The notes beneath the pieces are model-generated. The model saw nothing but the letters and a program-made list of their open reading frames with translations, ran no database searches and was not told where the DNA came from. From Flavobacteriaceae bacterium (GTDB taxonomy: Bacteria > Bacteroidota > Bacteroidia > Flavobacteriales > Flavobacteriaceae): a DNA stretch of 64,000 nt. Within the stretch, counting starts at the first letter, position 1; every line of letters starts with the position of its first letter. Made by a program: the position numbers and the translations under genes. The stretch covers positions 72,880-136,879 of the forward strand of contig CANGTQ010000005.1 of NCBI GenBank assembly GCA_947456955.1, read 5' to 3'. Shown piece after piece: positions 34,585 through 41,638 of the stretch.

Positions 34585-35094
34585 TAACTGAAGAATTTCT
34601 TCAACTATTACATCGGGAAGTTTATTGTCGATAGCTACCTTAAAAGTAGCTTGGTTATAAAAATAACTCCTTTCAAATAAATGCTTTGCAACAAATTCTT
34701 TTAATTCTTCTTGGGATAGATTGGCAACAAGTGGTCGCGTTTTTTTTTCTGACTTAAGTCTGTCTAAAATTAAAGGCAAAGAAGCATTCAAATAAATTGA
34801 AATACTATTATTACCGTTCAGAAATAAATAATTATCGGCATAACATGGTGTTCCTCCTCCAGTGCTGATGATTAAGTTATCATCATTCTGAATAACTTCT
34901 TTGAAAATTTCATGCTCCACTTTTCTAAAATAAATCTCCCCTTTCTGTTTAAAGAGTTCACCAACCGTTAAATTGGTTTTTTTTTCGATTAAATTATCTA
35001 AGTCAACGTGTTTTACTCCCATTTTTTCTGAAAGCAACTTAGCAATTGTGGTCTTACCAACAGCCATATAACCAATCAAAATAACTTTCTTCAT
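34576..35094 (-). CDS. aroK: Shikimate kinase
   Basis: A 172-residue cytosolic kinase making shikimate-3-phosphate in aromatic amino acid (and chorismate, hence menaquinone) synthesis. Walker A is GYMAVGKTTIA (residues 8-18). The shikimate-binding DLDNLIEKK and IYFRKVEHEIF segments and the ISTGGGTPCY motif follow, with the lid KKTRPLVANLS. Length and order are normal. It converges with the phosphoribosyltransferase, with a 9-nt 3' overlap, and its promoter region abuts that of the tRNA cluster. Confidence 0.95.
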   Translation of the reverse strand: MKKVILIGYMAVGKTTIAKLLSEKMGVKHVDLDNLIEKKTNLTVGELFKQKGEIYFRKVEHEIFKEVIQNDDNLIISTGGGTPCYADNYLFLNGNNSISIYLNASLPLILDRLKSEKKTRPLVANLSQEELKEFVAKHLFERSYFYNQATFKVAIDNKLPDVIVEEILQLLD

Positions 35095-35165
35095 CGCAAT
35101 AAAACCTTATAAATTAAGTCGTTAACACCCTTTATCAAAAAAAGCCAAATTTATAATAAAATTGC

Positions 35166-35197
35166 TTTGAAATATAAATAATAAGGCCTTATATTTG
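35166..35197 (+). promoter_or_regulatory. tRNA-cluster promoter (TTTG ... TATATTTG)
   Basis: A TTTG at 35166-35169 and TATATTTG at 35190-35197 are 20 nt apart, a near-ideal Bacteroidota -33/-7 pair. It reads towards the tRNA-Lys genes starting at 35277. Between promoter and tRNA, TTCACTG (35222-35228) and CAGTGAA (35251-35257) could form a leader hairpin. Confidence 0.75.
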
Positions 35198-35276
35198 CAC
35201 CCGCATTTAAACCGCAAGGTGTTTCACTGAACTCCTATAAAAATAGACGCCAGTGAAGTATTAAAGAAAAGAAAAA

Positions 35277-35349
35277 GACTCGATAGCTCAGTCGGTAGAG
35301 CACATCACTTTTAATGATGGGGTCCTGGGTTCGAGCCCCAGTCGGGTCA
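35277..35349 (+). tRNA. tRNA-Lys (anticodon TTT)
   Basis: A 73-nt cloverleaf: acceptor stem GACTCGA/TCGGGTC with discriminator A, D arm GCTCAGTCGGTAGAGC, anticodon arm CATCACTTTTAATGATG with TTT in the loop, and T arm around GGTTCGAGCCC. CCA is not encoded. It is the first of two identical copies, driven by the promoter at 35166-35197. Confidence 0.97.
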
Positions 35350-35373
35350 CATTTTTTTTTCTTAAATTCAACT

Positions 35374-35446
35374 GACTCGATAGCTCAGTCGGTAGAGCAC
35401 ATCACTTTTAATGATGGGGTCCTGGGTTCGAGCCCCAGTCGGGTCA
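35374..35446 (+). tRNA. tRNA-Lys (anticodon TTT), second identical copy
   Basis: Base-for-base identical over its 73 nt to the copy at 35277-35349, with a 24-nt spacer. The duplication unit may include a few preceding bases. CCA is not encoded. Identity over the full length implies recent duplication or gene conversion. Confidence 0.97.
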
Positions 35447-35451
35447 CATAA

Positions 35452-35480
35452 AGTTGTTCGCCAAGGTGAATAACTTTTTT
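35452..35480 (+). terminator. Hairpin with T-run between tRNA-Lys and tRNA-Leu
   Basis: AAGTTGTTC and GAATAACTT pair (one G-T pair) around an 8-nt loop, followed by a run of T residues. It would terminate or attenuate the tRNA-Lys transcript before tRNA-Leu. Confidence 0.65.
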
Positions 35481-35487
35481 TGTTTTA

Positions 35488-35569
35488 GGCCACGTGGAGA
35501 AATTGGTAGACTCGCCATCTTGAGGGGGTGGTGTTGCAAGACGTGTCAGTTCGAATCTGATCGTGGTCA
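35488..35569 (+). tRNA. tRNA-Leu (anticodon GAG)
   Basis: An 82-nt class II tRNA. The acceptor stem is GGCCACG/CGTGGTC with discriminator A, the D arm contains AAATTGGTAGAC, the anticodon stem CCATC/GGTGG encloses the loop TTGAGGG with GAG, a short variable arm follows, and the T arm contains GTTCGAATC. CCA is not encoded. Confidence 0.95.
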
Positions 35570-35574
35570 CTTTC

Positions 35575-35608
35575 AAAAAGCAAAACCGATAGGTTTTGCT
35601 TTTTTTTC
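35575..35608 (+). terminator. Terminator of the tRNA cluster
   Basis: AAAAAGCAAAACC and GGTTTTGCTTTTT pair around GATA and continue into a T-run. It isolates the tRNA genes from the carotenoid operon. Confidence 0.9.
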
Positions 35609-35647
35609 AAAATTCTTTTTAAATCTTCATTTGTAAAGATATTTCAC

Positions 35648-35655
35648 TAACTTTG
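35648..35655 (+). promoter_or_regulatory. Candidate -7 promoter box of the carotenoid operon
   Basis: TAACTTTG matches TAnnTTTG, 21 nt upstream of the ATG at 35677. A possible TTTG at 35630-35633 is somewhat close (14-nt spacing). The box overlaps an in-frame TTG at 35653, which argues against that upstream start. It is the likely site where the CarH-like protein represses its own operon. Confidence 0.5.
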
Positions 35656-35676
35656 TTTAACTTATTTAGAAATAAA

Positions 35677-36579
35677 ATGAACAATGTAAAAAATGTCTTC
35701 AGTATAAAAGATTTAGAAAATCTAACAGGTATTAAGGCTCATACTATACGTATATGGGAAAAAAGATACAATGTTTTGGAACCAATGCGAACCGAAACAA
35801 ATATTCGTTTATATAATTTAGCTAGCCTTCAAAAGATTTTAAATGTCACATTGCTTCACAATCATGGCTATAAAATTTCAAAAATTTCAAAATTATCCGA
35901 GGATAAATTACCTGAGCTCGTAAACGATATTATATCAGATAAAAGTGTAAAACATCATGCTATTAGTTCTTTCAAAATGGCCATGATGAATTTTGATCAT
36001 GCCCTTTTTTTTAGCACTTATAATAAATTATTAGCCGAAAAATCATTTAGAAACGTTTTTTACGAAGTTTTTATACCGCTATTAGAAGAAATAGGTTTAT
36101 TATGGCAAACCGACACCATTACACCTGCCCATGAACATTTTATTTCTTATTTAATAAAACAAAAACTTCTGAACAATACCGAAACTGTTCAAACCAAACC
36201 ACCAACAAATCACGAAAGGTTATTCGTTCTTTATTTACCAATGGATGAAATTCATGATTTAGGCTTAATGTATCTGAATTATGAAATATTAAGTTATGGC
36301 TATAAAAGCATTTTCCTTGGTGAGAGTGTCCCAATAGACAGTCTAAAAGACATGAAAAAATATTTTGACAACATTACATACATCTGCTATACAACTGTTC
36401 AACCTGATAAAGACAGTATTAATGATTATATCAAAAAAGTAAAATCTGAAGTATTAGATGAAACTTCTAATTTATGGTTAATTGGAAGAATGGTTGAAAA
36501 TATTGACCAAAAATTAATCTCAGAAAAAATTAGAACTTTCATATCTATAAAAGATTTGGTTGACACTATATCTTACTAA
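35677..36579 (+). CDS. CarH/LitR-like MerR regulator with B12-binding photoreceptor domain
   Basis: About 300 residues. The MerR winged helix (residues 6-70, FSIKDLENLTGIKAHTIRIWEKRYNVLEPMRTETNIRLY) is followed by a helical bundle and a cobalamin-binding domain. Both signatures of light-sensing CarH proteins are present: W143-x9-E153-H154 in the bundle, and E191-I-H193-D-L-G196 (ExHxxG), whose histidine would be the lower ligand to cobalt. In CarH, dark tetramers with adenosylcobalamin repress carotenoid genes and light destroys the complex. The gene is first in an operon with crtI, crtB and crtZ, exactly the expected targets. The photochemical function is inferred from motifs and context. 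Confidence 0.9.
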   Translation: MNNVKNVFSIKDLENLTGIKAHTIRIWEKRYNVLEPMRTETNIRLYNLASLQKILNVTLLHNHGYKISKISKLSEDKLPELVNDIISDKSVKHHAISSFKMAMMNFDHALFFSTYNKLLAEKSFRNVFYEVFIPLLEEIGLLWQTDTITPAHEHFISYLIKQKLLNNTETVQTKPPTNHERLFVLYLPMDEIHDLGLMYLNYEILSYGYKSIFLGESVPIDSLKDMKKYFDNITYICYTTVQPDKDSINDYIKKVKSEVLDETSNLWLIGRMVENIDQKLISEKIRTFISIKDLVDTISY

Positions 36580-36615
36580 AAAAATCATATTACATTTTTT
36601 ATATTTTAAAATAAA

Positions 36616-38076
36616 ATGAAAAAACAAATCAAAATAATTGGATCTGGTTTTTCCTCTCTTGCCGCTTCATGTTATTTAGCACAACAAGGCCATTCTGTTA
36701 CTATATACGAGAAAAATACAACAATTGGAGGCAGAGCGCGTCAACTAAAAAAAGATGGGTTTACCTTCGATATTGGACCAACCTGGTATTGGATGCCCGA
36801 TGTTTTTGAACGTTTCTTTGCCGATTTTGGTAAAAAACCATCCGATTATTTTGAACTTATAAAACTATCTCCTGCTTATCAAGTGTATTTTGGGGTAAAA
36901 GATTTTGTGACAATTGCTGATAATCTTCCTGAAATAATAGAAACTTTTGAAGCTATTGAGAATGGAAGTGGCAAAAAGCTAGCTTCCTTTATGAAAGAGG
37001 CACAAAGCAACTACGATATCGCAATTAAAGACTTAGTATATCGACCAGGAGTTTCTCCCTTAGAATTAGTCACAATAGAAACTGCCAAAAAAGTTAATCA
37101 GTTTTTTGGCAACATTTCAAAAGACATCAGAAGGCGTTTCACGAATACTAAACTAATTCAAATACTTGAATTTCCTGTACTTTTTCTGGGAGCAAAACCA
37201 TCTGACACACCTTCGTTTTATAGTTTCATGAATTTCGCGGATTTTGGTTTAGGAACTTGGCATCCAAAAAGCGGCATGTATAGTGTGATTTTAGCAATGG
37301 AAAAATTAGCCCTAGAATTAGGCGTTGCTATTCAGACTAACTCCAATATTGAAAAAATAATAGTAGAAAATGGAACTGCAAAAGCCATCATTGTAAATGG
37401 AAAAACAATTGAAGCTGACATTATTTTAAGCGGTGCCGATTATCATCATAGTGAAACTTTATTGGATATAAAATATCGTGCCTATTCGGAAAAATATTGG
37501 AACAATAGGACTTTTGCGCCTTCTTCGCTCCTGTTCTATGTTGGATTTGACAAAAAAATTGAAAATGTAGAACATCATTCCCTATTTTTTGATGTCGATT
37601 TTGATATTCATGCTGCAGCCATTTATGACACTCCTAAATGGCCAGAAGAACCCTTGTTTTATGCCAGTTTCCCATCCAAAACAGATGCCAGTTCAGCGCC
37701 GTCAGGAAAAGAAGCAGGCATCTTTTTAATTCCGTTAGCACCTGGTTTAAATGACACTCCGGAGTTAAGAGAAACTTATTTTGAAAAAATAATTTCAAGA
37801 TTTGAAAAAGTAACACAACAAGATGTCAAAAATAATATTATCTTTAAAGACTCTTTTTGTGTAAATGATTTTATTAAAGATTACAATTCTTATAAAGGGA
37901 ATGCATATGGTTTAGCCAATACCTTATTGCAAACTGCTTTTTTAAGACCAAAATTGAAAAGTAAAAAAGTAAAAAATCTCTTTTTTACTGGACAATTAAC
38001 AGTTCCTGGGCCAGGAGTTCCGCCAGCTTTAATATCAGGAAAACTTGTTTCGGAACTCATTAAAAAAAATATATAA
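36616..38076 (+). CDS. crtI: Phytoene desaturase
   Basis: A 486-residue FAD-dependent desaturase converting phytoene to lycopene. The dinucleotide-binding fold IIGSGFSSLAASCYLAQQGHSVTIYEKN is at residues 6-34, followed by GGRARQLKKDGFTFDIGPTWYWMPDVFE. The C-terminal FFTGQLTVPGPGVPPALISGKLVSELI matches the bacterial-type CrtI signature. It is 36 nt downstream of the CarH-like regulator and 13 nt upstream of crtB, in a clear operon. Confidence 0.95.
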   Translation: MKKQIKIIGSGFSSLAASCYLAQQGHSVTIYEKNTTIGGRARQLKKDGFTFDIGPTWYWMPDVFERFFADFGKKPSDYFELIKLSPAYQVYFGVKDFVTIADNLPEIIETFEAIENGSGKKLASFMKEAQSNYDIAIKDLVYRPGVSPLELVTIETAKKVNQFFGNISKDIRRRFTNTKLIQILEFPVLFLGAKPSDTPSFYSFMNFADFGLGTWHPKSGMYSVILAMEKLALELGVAIQTNSNIEKIIVENGTAKAIIVNGKTIEADIILSGADYHHSETLLDIKYRAYSEKYWNNRTFAPSSLLFYVGFDKKIENVEHHSLFFDVDFDIHAAAIYDTPKWPEEPLFYASFPSKTDASSAPSGKEAGIFLIPLAPGLNDTPELRETYFEKIISRFEKVTQQDVKNNIIFKDSFCVNDFIKDYNSYKGNAYGLANTLLQTAFLRPKLKSKKVKNLFFTGQLTVPGPGVPPALISGKLVSELIKKNI

Positions 38077-38089
38077 TTTCTTTTTCATC

Positions 38090-38929
38090 ATGAAATCTCT
38101 TTTTGATAAAATATCATTCGATTGCAGTAAAAATGTAACTAAATCATACAGCACATCGTTTTCTGTTGCTGTAAAAATGTTAGCGCCAACCATTCGTCAG
38201 GATATTTATAACATATATGGATTTGTTCGTTTTGCAGATGAAATCGTAGATACTTTTCATGATTACAATAAAGAAGTACTTTTCGAGATGTTTGAAAAAG
38301 ACTTGGAAAATGCATTAAAATATAAAATTAGTTTGAATCCTGTGTTGAATTCATTTCAGCATACTGTCCATAAATATGCTATTCCGCAAACCTTAATTAA
38401 TGCTTTTATGAATAGCATGAAATTAGATTTGTATAAAAAAGAATACACCACAATTGATGAGTATAACAATTACATTTATGGCTCAGCTGATGTAGTTGGG
38501 CTAATGTGCTTGAAGGTATTTGTGAATGGGGATGATCAAAAATTCAATGAATTAGAACATTCTGCCATGCGATTGGGTTCGGCTTTTCAGAAAGTAAATT
38601 TCCTTCGCGATCTTAAAGCAGATTATGAAGATTTGAATAGAACCTATTTTCCAAATACCGATTTATCTCGATTAGATGAACATTCTAAAAATGAAATCAT
38701 CAATGAAATTGAAGCCGATTTTCATGCAGGTTTTGAAGGAATAGTAAAACTCCCATTAGAAGCTAAGTTTGGGGTTTATACAGCCTTTGTATACTACAAA
38801 AAACTATTATCAAAACTAAAGAAAACACCTTCTATGGAAATCAAAAACACTCGAATTCGTGTTGCCGATTATCAAAAATTTGGTCTGCTCGCTAGATGTT
38901 ATGTAAACTATCGCTTAAATTTAATTTAA
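38090..38929 (+). CDS. crtB: Phytoene synthase
   Basis: About 279 residues from the ATG at 38090 (MKSLFDKISFDCSKNVTKSYSTSF). It condenses two geranylgeranyl diphosphates to phytoene. The two aspartate-rich motifs are FVRFADEIVDTFHD and VNFLRDLKADYEDLNRTYFP. An upstream in-frame codon at 38045 lies inside crtI and is not the start. The spacing to crtI (13 nt) and crtZ (6 nt) shows an operon. Confidence 0.95.
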   Translation: MKSLFDKISFDCSKNVTKSYSTSFSVAVKMLAPTIRQDIYNIYGFVRFADEIVDTFHDYNKEVLFEMFEKDLENALKYKISLNPVLNSFQHTVHKYAIPQTLINAFMNSMKLDLYKKEYTTIDEYNNYIYGSADVVGLMCLKVFVNGDDQKFNELEHSAMRLGSAFQKVNFLRDLKADYEDLNRTYFPNTDLSRLDEHSKNEIINEIEADFHAGFEGIVKLPLEAKFGVYTAFVYYKKLLSKLKKTPSMEIKNTRIRVADYQKFGLLARCYVNYRLNLI

Positions 38930-38935
38930 TTATAT

Positions 38936-39379
38936 ATGTTACTCCAAATTACTGTTTTTATTCTAACTTTTTTCATCATGGAATTCATGGCATGGTTCAC
39001 CCACAAATATATAATGCACGGTTTTTTATGGGTCTTACATGCCGATCACCACAAAAAAGACCACAATTCATGGTTTGAACGCAATGATGCCTTTTTTATT
39101 TTTTATGCTGTAGTGAGTATTGGTTGCTTTTTACTCTGGCAAAACGGAGTTTTTGAACTAGGTATTTCTGTTGGTCTTGGAATTTTTGCCTACGGAGTAG
39201 CCTATTTTATTGTTCATGACATTTTTATTCATCAGCGATTTAAATTATTTAGAAATGCGAATAATCTTTATGCCAAAGCAGTCAGAAGAGCACATAAGAT
39301 GCATCACAAACATATTGGAAAAGGAGATGGAGAATGTTTCGGAATGTTAATAGTTCCTTTTAAATATTTTAAAAAATAA
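38936..39379 (+). CDS. crtZ: Beta-carotene hydroxylase (fatty acid hydroxylase superfamily)
   Basis: A 147-residue integral membrane di-iron hydroxylase turning beta-carotene into zeaxanthin. The histidine clusters are HKYIMHG, HADHHKKDH, HDIFIHQRF and RAHKMHHKH, all present. The lycopene cyclase needed between CrtI and CrtZ is not in this operon, so it must be encoded elsewhere. A terminator follows immediately. Confidence 0.95.
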   Translation: MLLQITVFILTFFIMEFMAWFTHKYIMHGFLWVLHADHHKKDHNSWFERNDAFFIFYAVVSIGCFLLWQNGVFELGISVGLGIFAYGVAYFIVHDIFIHQRFKLFRNANNLYAKAVRRAHKMHHKHIGKGDGECFGMLIVPFKYFKK

Positions 39380-39380
39380 G

Positions 39381-39405
39381 AGGCGGGATTTATCCCGCCT
39401 TTATA
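39381..39405 (+). terminator. Terminator of the carotenoid operon
   Basis: AGGCGGGAT and ATCCCGCCT form a compact GC-rich stem with a T-containing tail, 2 nt after the crtZ stop. Confidence 0.85.
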
Positions 39406-39445
39406 TATAATTAAAGACCGAGTTATATTTCGTCCCTATTAAAAA

Positions 39446-39982
39446 TTATTTAATTAAATCTTGTAATGGTTTCAATTGCTCCATATCAATATTTGAACTT
39501 TGCAATAAGGTTATCATGTTTAAGATATTATTCGGATTCATATCATTTCCAAGAATTCTAACAACTGCAAAACCACTTTCTTTCTTTTTGGCAAAAAGGA
39601 TAAATTCATCAATATGATTTTCATCTCCTATAAAACTCACTGAAGCTGCGTCTTTACCAGAGCCGACTTTCATCAATTCTTGGTATTTTTCATTCTTCAG
39701 TAGTTGTGTTACTTTTTGGCTTTCAACATCATATTGTGCTTTATTGTTTTTATCTAATTTAAAAGCCAAAATATTCATTTTATCAAACGATTCTAGAGCT
39801 GTTTTTTGTTCAATGGTTAGCTTCGATTTGTCAATATCTATAATACTCGGTGAAACATCCAACGTTAAAAAATTTTTGTTTTCAGCGTTTTCTACAAAAT
39901 ATTTTTGAAGCGATTGTTCATTTTTACAACTAGATAGTAATAATGAAAACAACAGGACTAGGTATAGTGCGATTTTCATCAC
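39446..39982 (-). CDS. DUF4252 lipoprotein
   Basis: A 178-residue lipoprotein (signal LVLLFSLLLSSC, Cys19). The mature protein holds the DUF4252 pattern, with segments like MNILAFKLDKNNKAQYD..QLLKNEKYQELMKVGSGKDAASVSFIGDENHIDEFILFAKKKESGFAVVRILGNDMNPNNILNMITLLQ. It is the last gene of a block with another DUF4252 protein (3 nt upstream), a membrane protein and an ECF sigma factor. The molecular role of DUF4252 is unknown; it lies at the envelope. Confidence 0.85.
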   Translation of the reverse strand: MMKIALYLVLLFSLLLSSCKNEQSLQKYFVENAENKNFLTLDVSPSIIDIDKSKLTIEQKTALESFDKMNILAFKLDKNNKAQYDVESQKVTQLLKNEKYQELMKVGSGKDAASVSFIGDENHIDEFILFAKKKESGFAVVRILGNDMNPNNILNMITLLQSSNIDMEQLKPLQDLIK

Positions 39983-39985
39983 TTC

Positions 39986-40525
39986 TTATTTTTGACCTTT
40001 CGGACCCTTAGCTCCTTTTGATGCTTTTTTCAAATCATCACCACCAGGTAAATTCATTTTATCGGTCAAAACCGAAAGCTCGTTCAAATCAAAATCACCT
40101 ACTAACGACATTAAAACTGTTTCTTCATTACCTGAACCTTCTACAAACATCATCAATTCTTTGATTTGGGAATCTGAAGCGCCTGATTTTACATATATTT
40201 TGACACTTTTACCTTTTTCGTTAATTTTCATTAACTCTTCCAGAGAAGCTGATTTCACATATTTATCTGAAATTGATTTCATCTCGTCCGATTTCTTATC
40301 ACTTTGTGTTACAAAAACTCTTAAGTTGTCTAACTTCTTTATCAAATTCACATATTGTTGAGACTCTTTGTCCTTTACTTCCATTTTGCTCAAAAGTGAA
40401 AACATTTTTTTATTGACAACAACTGCCGTTATACCTTCTTGGTCTTCAAACTTATCAAAGACGCTTTGCGCAAAAAATGTGTTTGTACTAAATACTAATA
40501 CTAAACTTAAAATTAATTTTCTCAT
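39986..40525 (-). CDS. DUF4252 exported protein
   Basis: About 179 residues from the ATG at 40525 (MRKLILSLVLVFSTNTFFAQS, a standard signal peptide). The mature part (VFDKFEDQEGITAVVVNKKMFSLLSKM..LRVFVTQSDKKSDEMKSISDKYVKSASLEELMKINEKGKSVKIYVKSGASDSQIKELMMFVEG) matches the DUF4252 family. The C terminus is lysine/glycine-rich (KKASKGAKGPKGQK). An upstream ATG is possible, but it lies within the preceding gene's 3' end and would mask the signal peptide. It is paralogous to the next gene (39446-39982). Confidence 0.87.
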   Translation of the reverse strand: MRKLILSLVLVFSTNTFFAQSVFDKFEDQEGITAVVVNKKMFSLLSKMEVKDKESQQYVNLIKKLDNLRVFVTQSDKKSDEMKSISDKYVKSASLEELMKINEKGKSVKIYVKSGASDSQIKELMMFVEGSGNEETVLMSLVGDFDLNELSVLTDKMNLPGGDDLKKASKGAKGPKGQK

Positions 40526-40538
40526 GATTTCTGATTGT

Positions 40539-41021
40539 TTATTTTTTAAAAATTCTGTTTTTTGTTTGTTCAAATTCATTTAAATAATTCATACTTCCAA
40601 TACCTTTATTTACGCTTTCCGAAATCATAGCCAACGCTTTTTGCGTTTCTCTAAAGGCTATTTCAGGATCACTATAAGTTCCATAATCTTTCGATTTTTG
40701 TTGGTTATAATGATTGTATGTAAACAAACCTATGCCAAGTAAAATAACCACAGAAGCAGCAACTGAGAACCAAACTGCACTCTTGTGTTTTATAGTGTTT
40801 AATGGAATCGTTGCTTGAACCTGAGACTGAAAGCCGAACGGAGCGAAGCTAAATTGCTCTTGTTTTGCCTGAACTGCATAAGCAAATAGTGGCTTGTATT
40901 GTTCCAGAAGCGGAGCTACATTTGATGAATTAAAGTAATCTTTCAATTCTTTTTCTTCAGCAATACTGGTTTCTGCTTCGAAGTATTTTTCTAATAAAAT
41001 TTCTATTCTATCCAATGCCAT
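40539..41021 (-). CDS. Single-pass membrane protein, probable anti-sigma-like partner
   Basis: A 160-residue protein with an N-terminal cytoplasmic region (LDRIEILLEKYFEAETSIAEEKELKDYFNSSNVAPLLEQYKPLFAY, residues 3-50) and one membrane helix (about residues 83-105, AVWFSVAASVVILLGIGLFTY), then a short periplasmic part. The N-terminal region resembles the zinc-free helical domains of anti-sigma factors in Bacteroidota. It overlaps the sigma-factor gene by 14 nt, so it is likely its regulator, but this is inferred from position only. Confidence 0.8.
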   Translation of the reverse strand: MALDRIEILLEKYFEAETSIAEEKELKDYFNSSNVAPLLEQYKPLFAYAVQAKQEQFSFAPFGFQSQVQATIPLNTIKHKSAVWFSVAASVVILLGIGLFTYNHYNQQKSKDYGTYSDPEIAFRETQKALAMISESVNKGIGSMNYLNEFEQTKNRIFKK

Positions 41022-41517
41022 AATGATGTGTTTTTATCATTTTTTCTCTTATAACTTTTCGTGCTCTTGATAATGCAGTGCGAATGGCTTGCTCATTCAT
41101 TTCTAAAACCTTGCCAATTTCTTCAAATTCCATTTCTTCAATGTCTCGCATTTGAACAATTAGCTTTTGCTGTTCAGGCAAGTTGTTCATTATTTTCTCA
41201 ACCCATTTCCATGTATCAGTGTCTTCCGCTTTTTGTTGTAAACTCGCTTCTCTATCGGTAAAATTATTGTGAACAATTTTTATATTGCCTGCTCGTTTGG
41301 ATTTCAACTGGTCTAAACAATAATTTTTTGTCATTGTCATTGCCAAAGCTTCAACACTTTTGTATTCGTCCAAAATCTCATTGCGGTTCCATAATTTTAC
41401 CAATACTTCCTGAGTGGCATCTTCAGCTTCTTCGGTGCTTACGAGTAATCGTTTTGCTACTCGAAAGAGCTTATCCTTAAACGGATTTACAAGTTGCATA
41501 AACTCATTTTGATTCAT
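41008..41517 (-). CDS. ECF-type RNA polymerase sigma factor
   Basis: A 169-residue sigma-70 family protein. Region 2 is FKDKLFRVAKRLLVSTEEAEDATQEVLVKLW (residues about 13-44) and region 4 is NLPEQQKLIVQMRDIEEMEFEEIGKVLEMNEQAIRTALSRARKVIREKM. It would direct transcription of a specific regulon. The downstream genes are the membrane partner and two DUF4252 proteins, so the envelope is a likely theme. Overlap with the following gene indicates a single transcript. Confidence 0.93.
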   Translation of the reverse strand: MNQNEFMQLVNPFKDKLFRVAKRLLVSTEEAEDATQEVLVKLWNRNEILDEYKSVEALAMTMTKNYCLDQLKSKRAGNIKIVHNNFTDREASLQQKAEDTDTWKWVEKIMNNLPEQQKLIVQMRDIEEMEFEEIGKVLEMNEQAIRTALSRARKVIREKMIKTHHYGIG

Positions 41518-41638
41518 TGAAACCTATTTGGTGAGTTGATCATAAAGGCAAGACGACACATATTTTTATTTGTTACAAACAAAATAAAATTATTAATCTA
41601 AACTTTGTAAATTTACGGTTATTAAAATAATAGCTGCT

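Noticed and set aside
39446..40525. Pseudogene pair for the DUF4252 genes
   Set aside because: Both have intact signal peptides, no frameshift and full-length domains, so they are treated as two functional paralogues.
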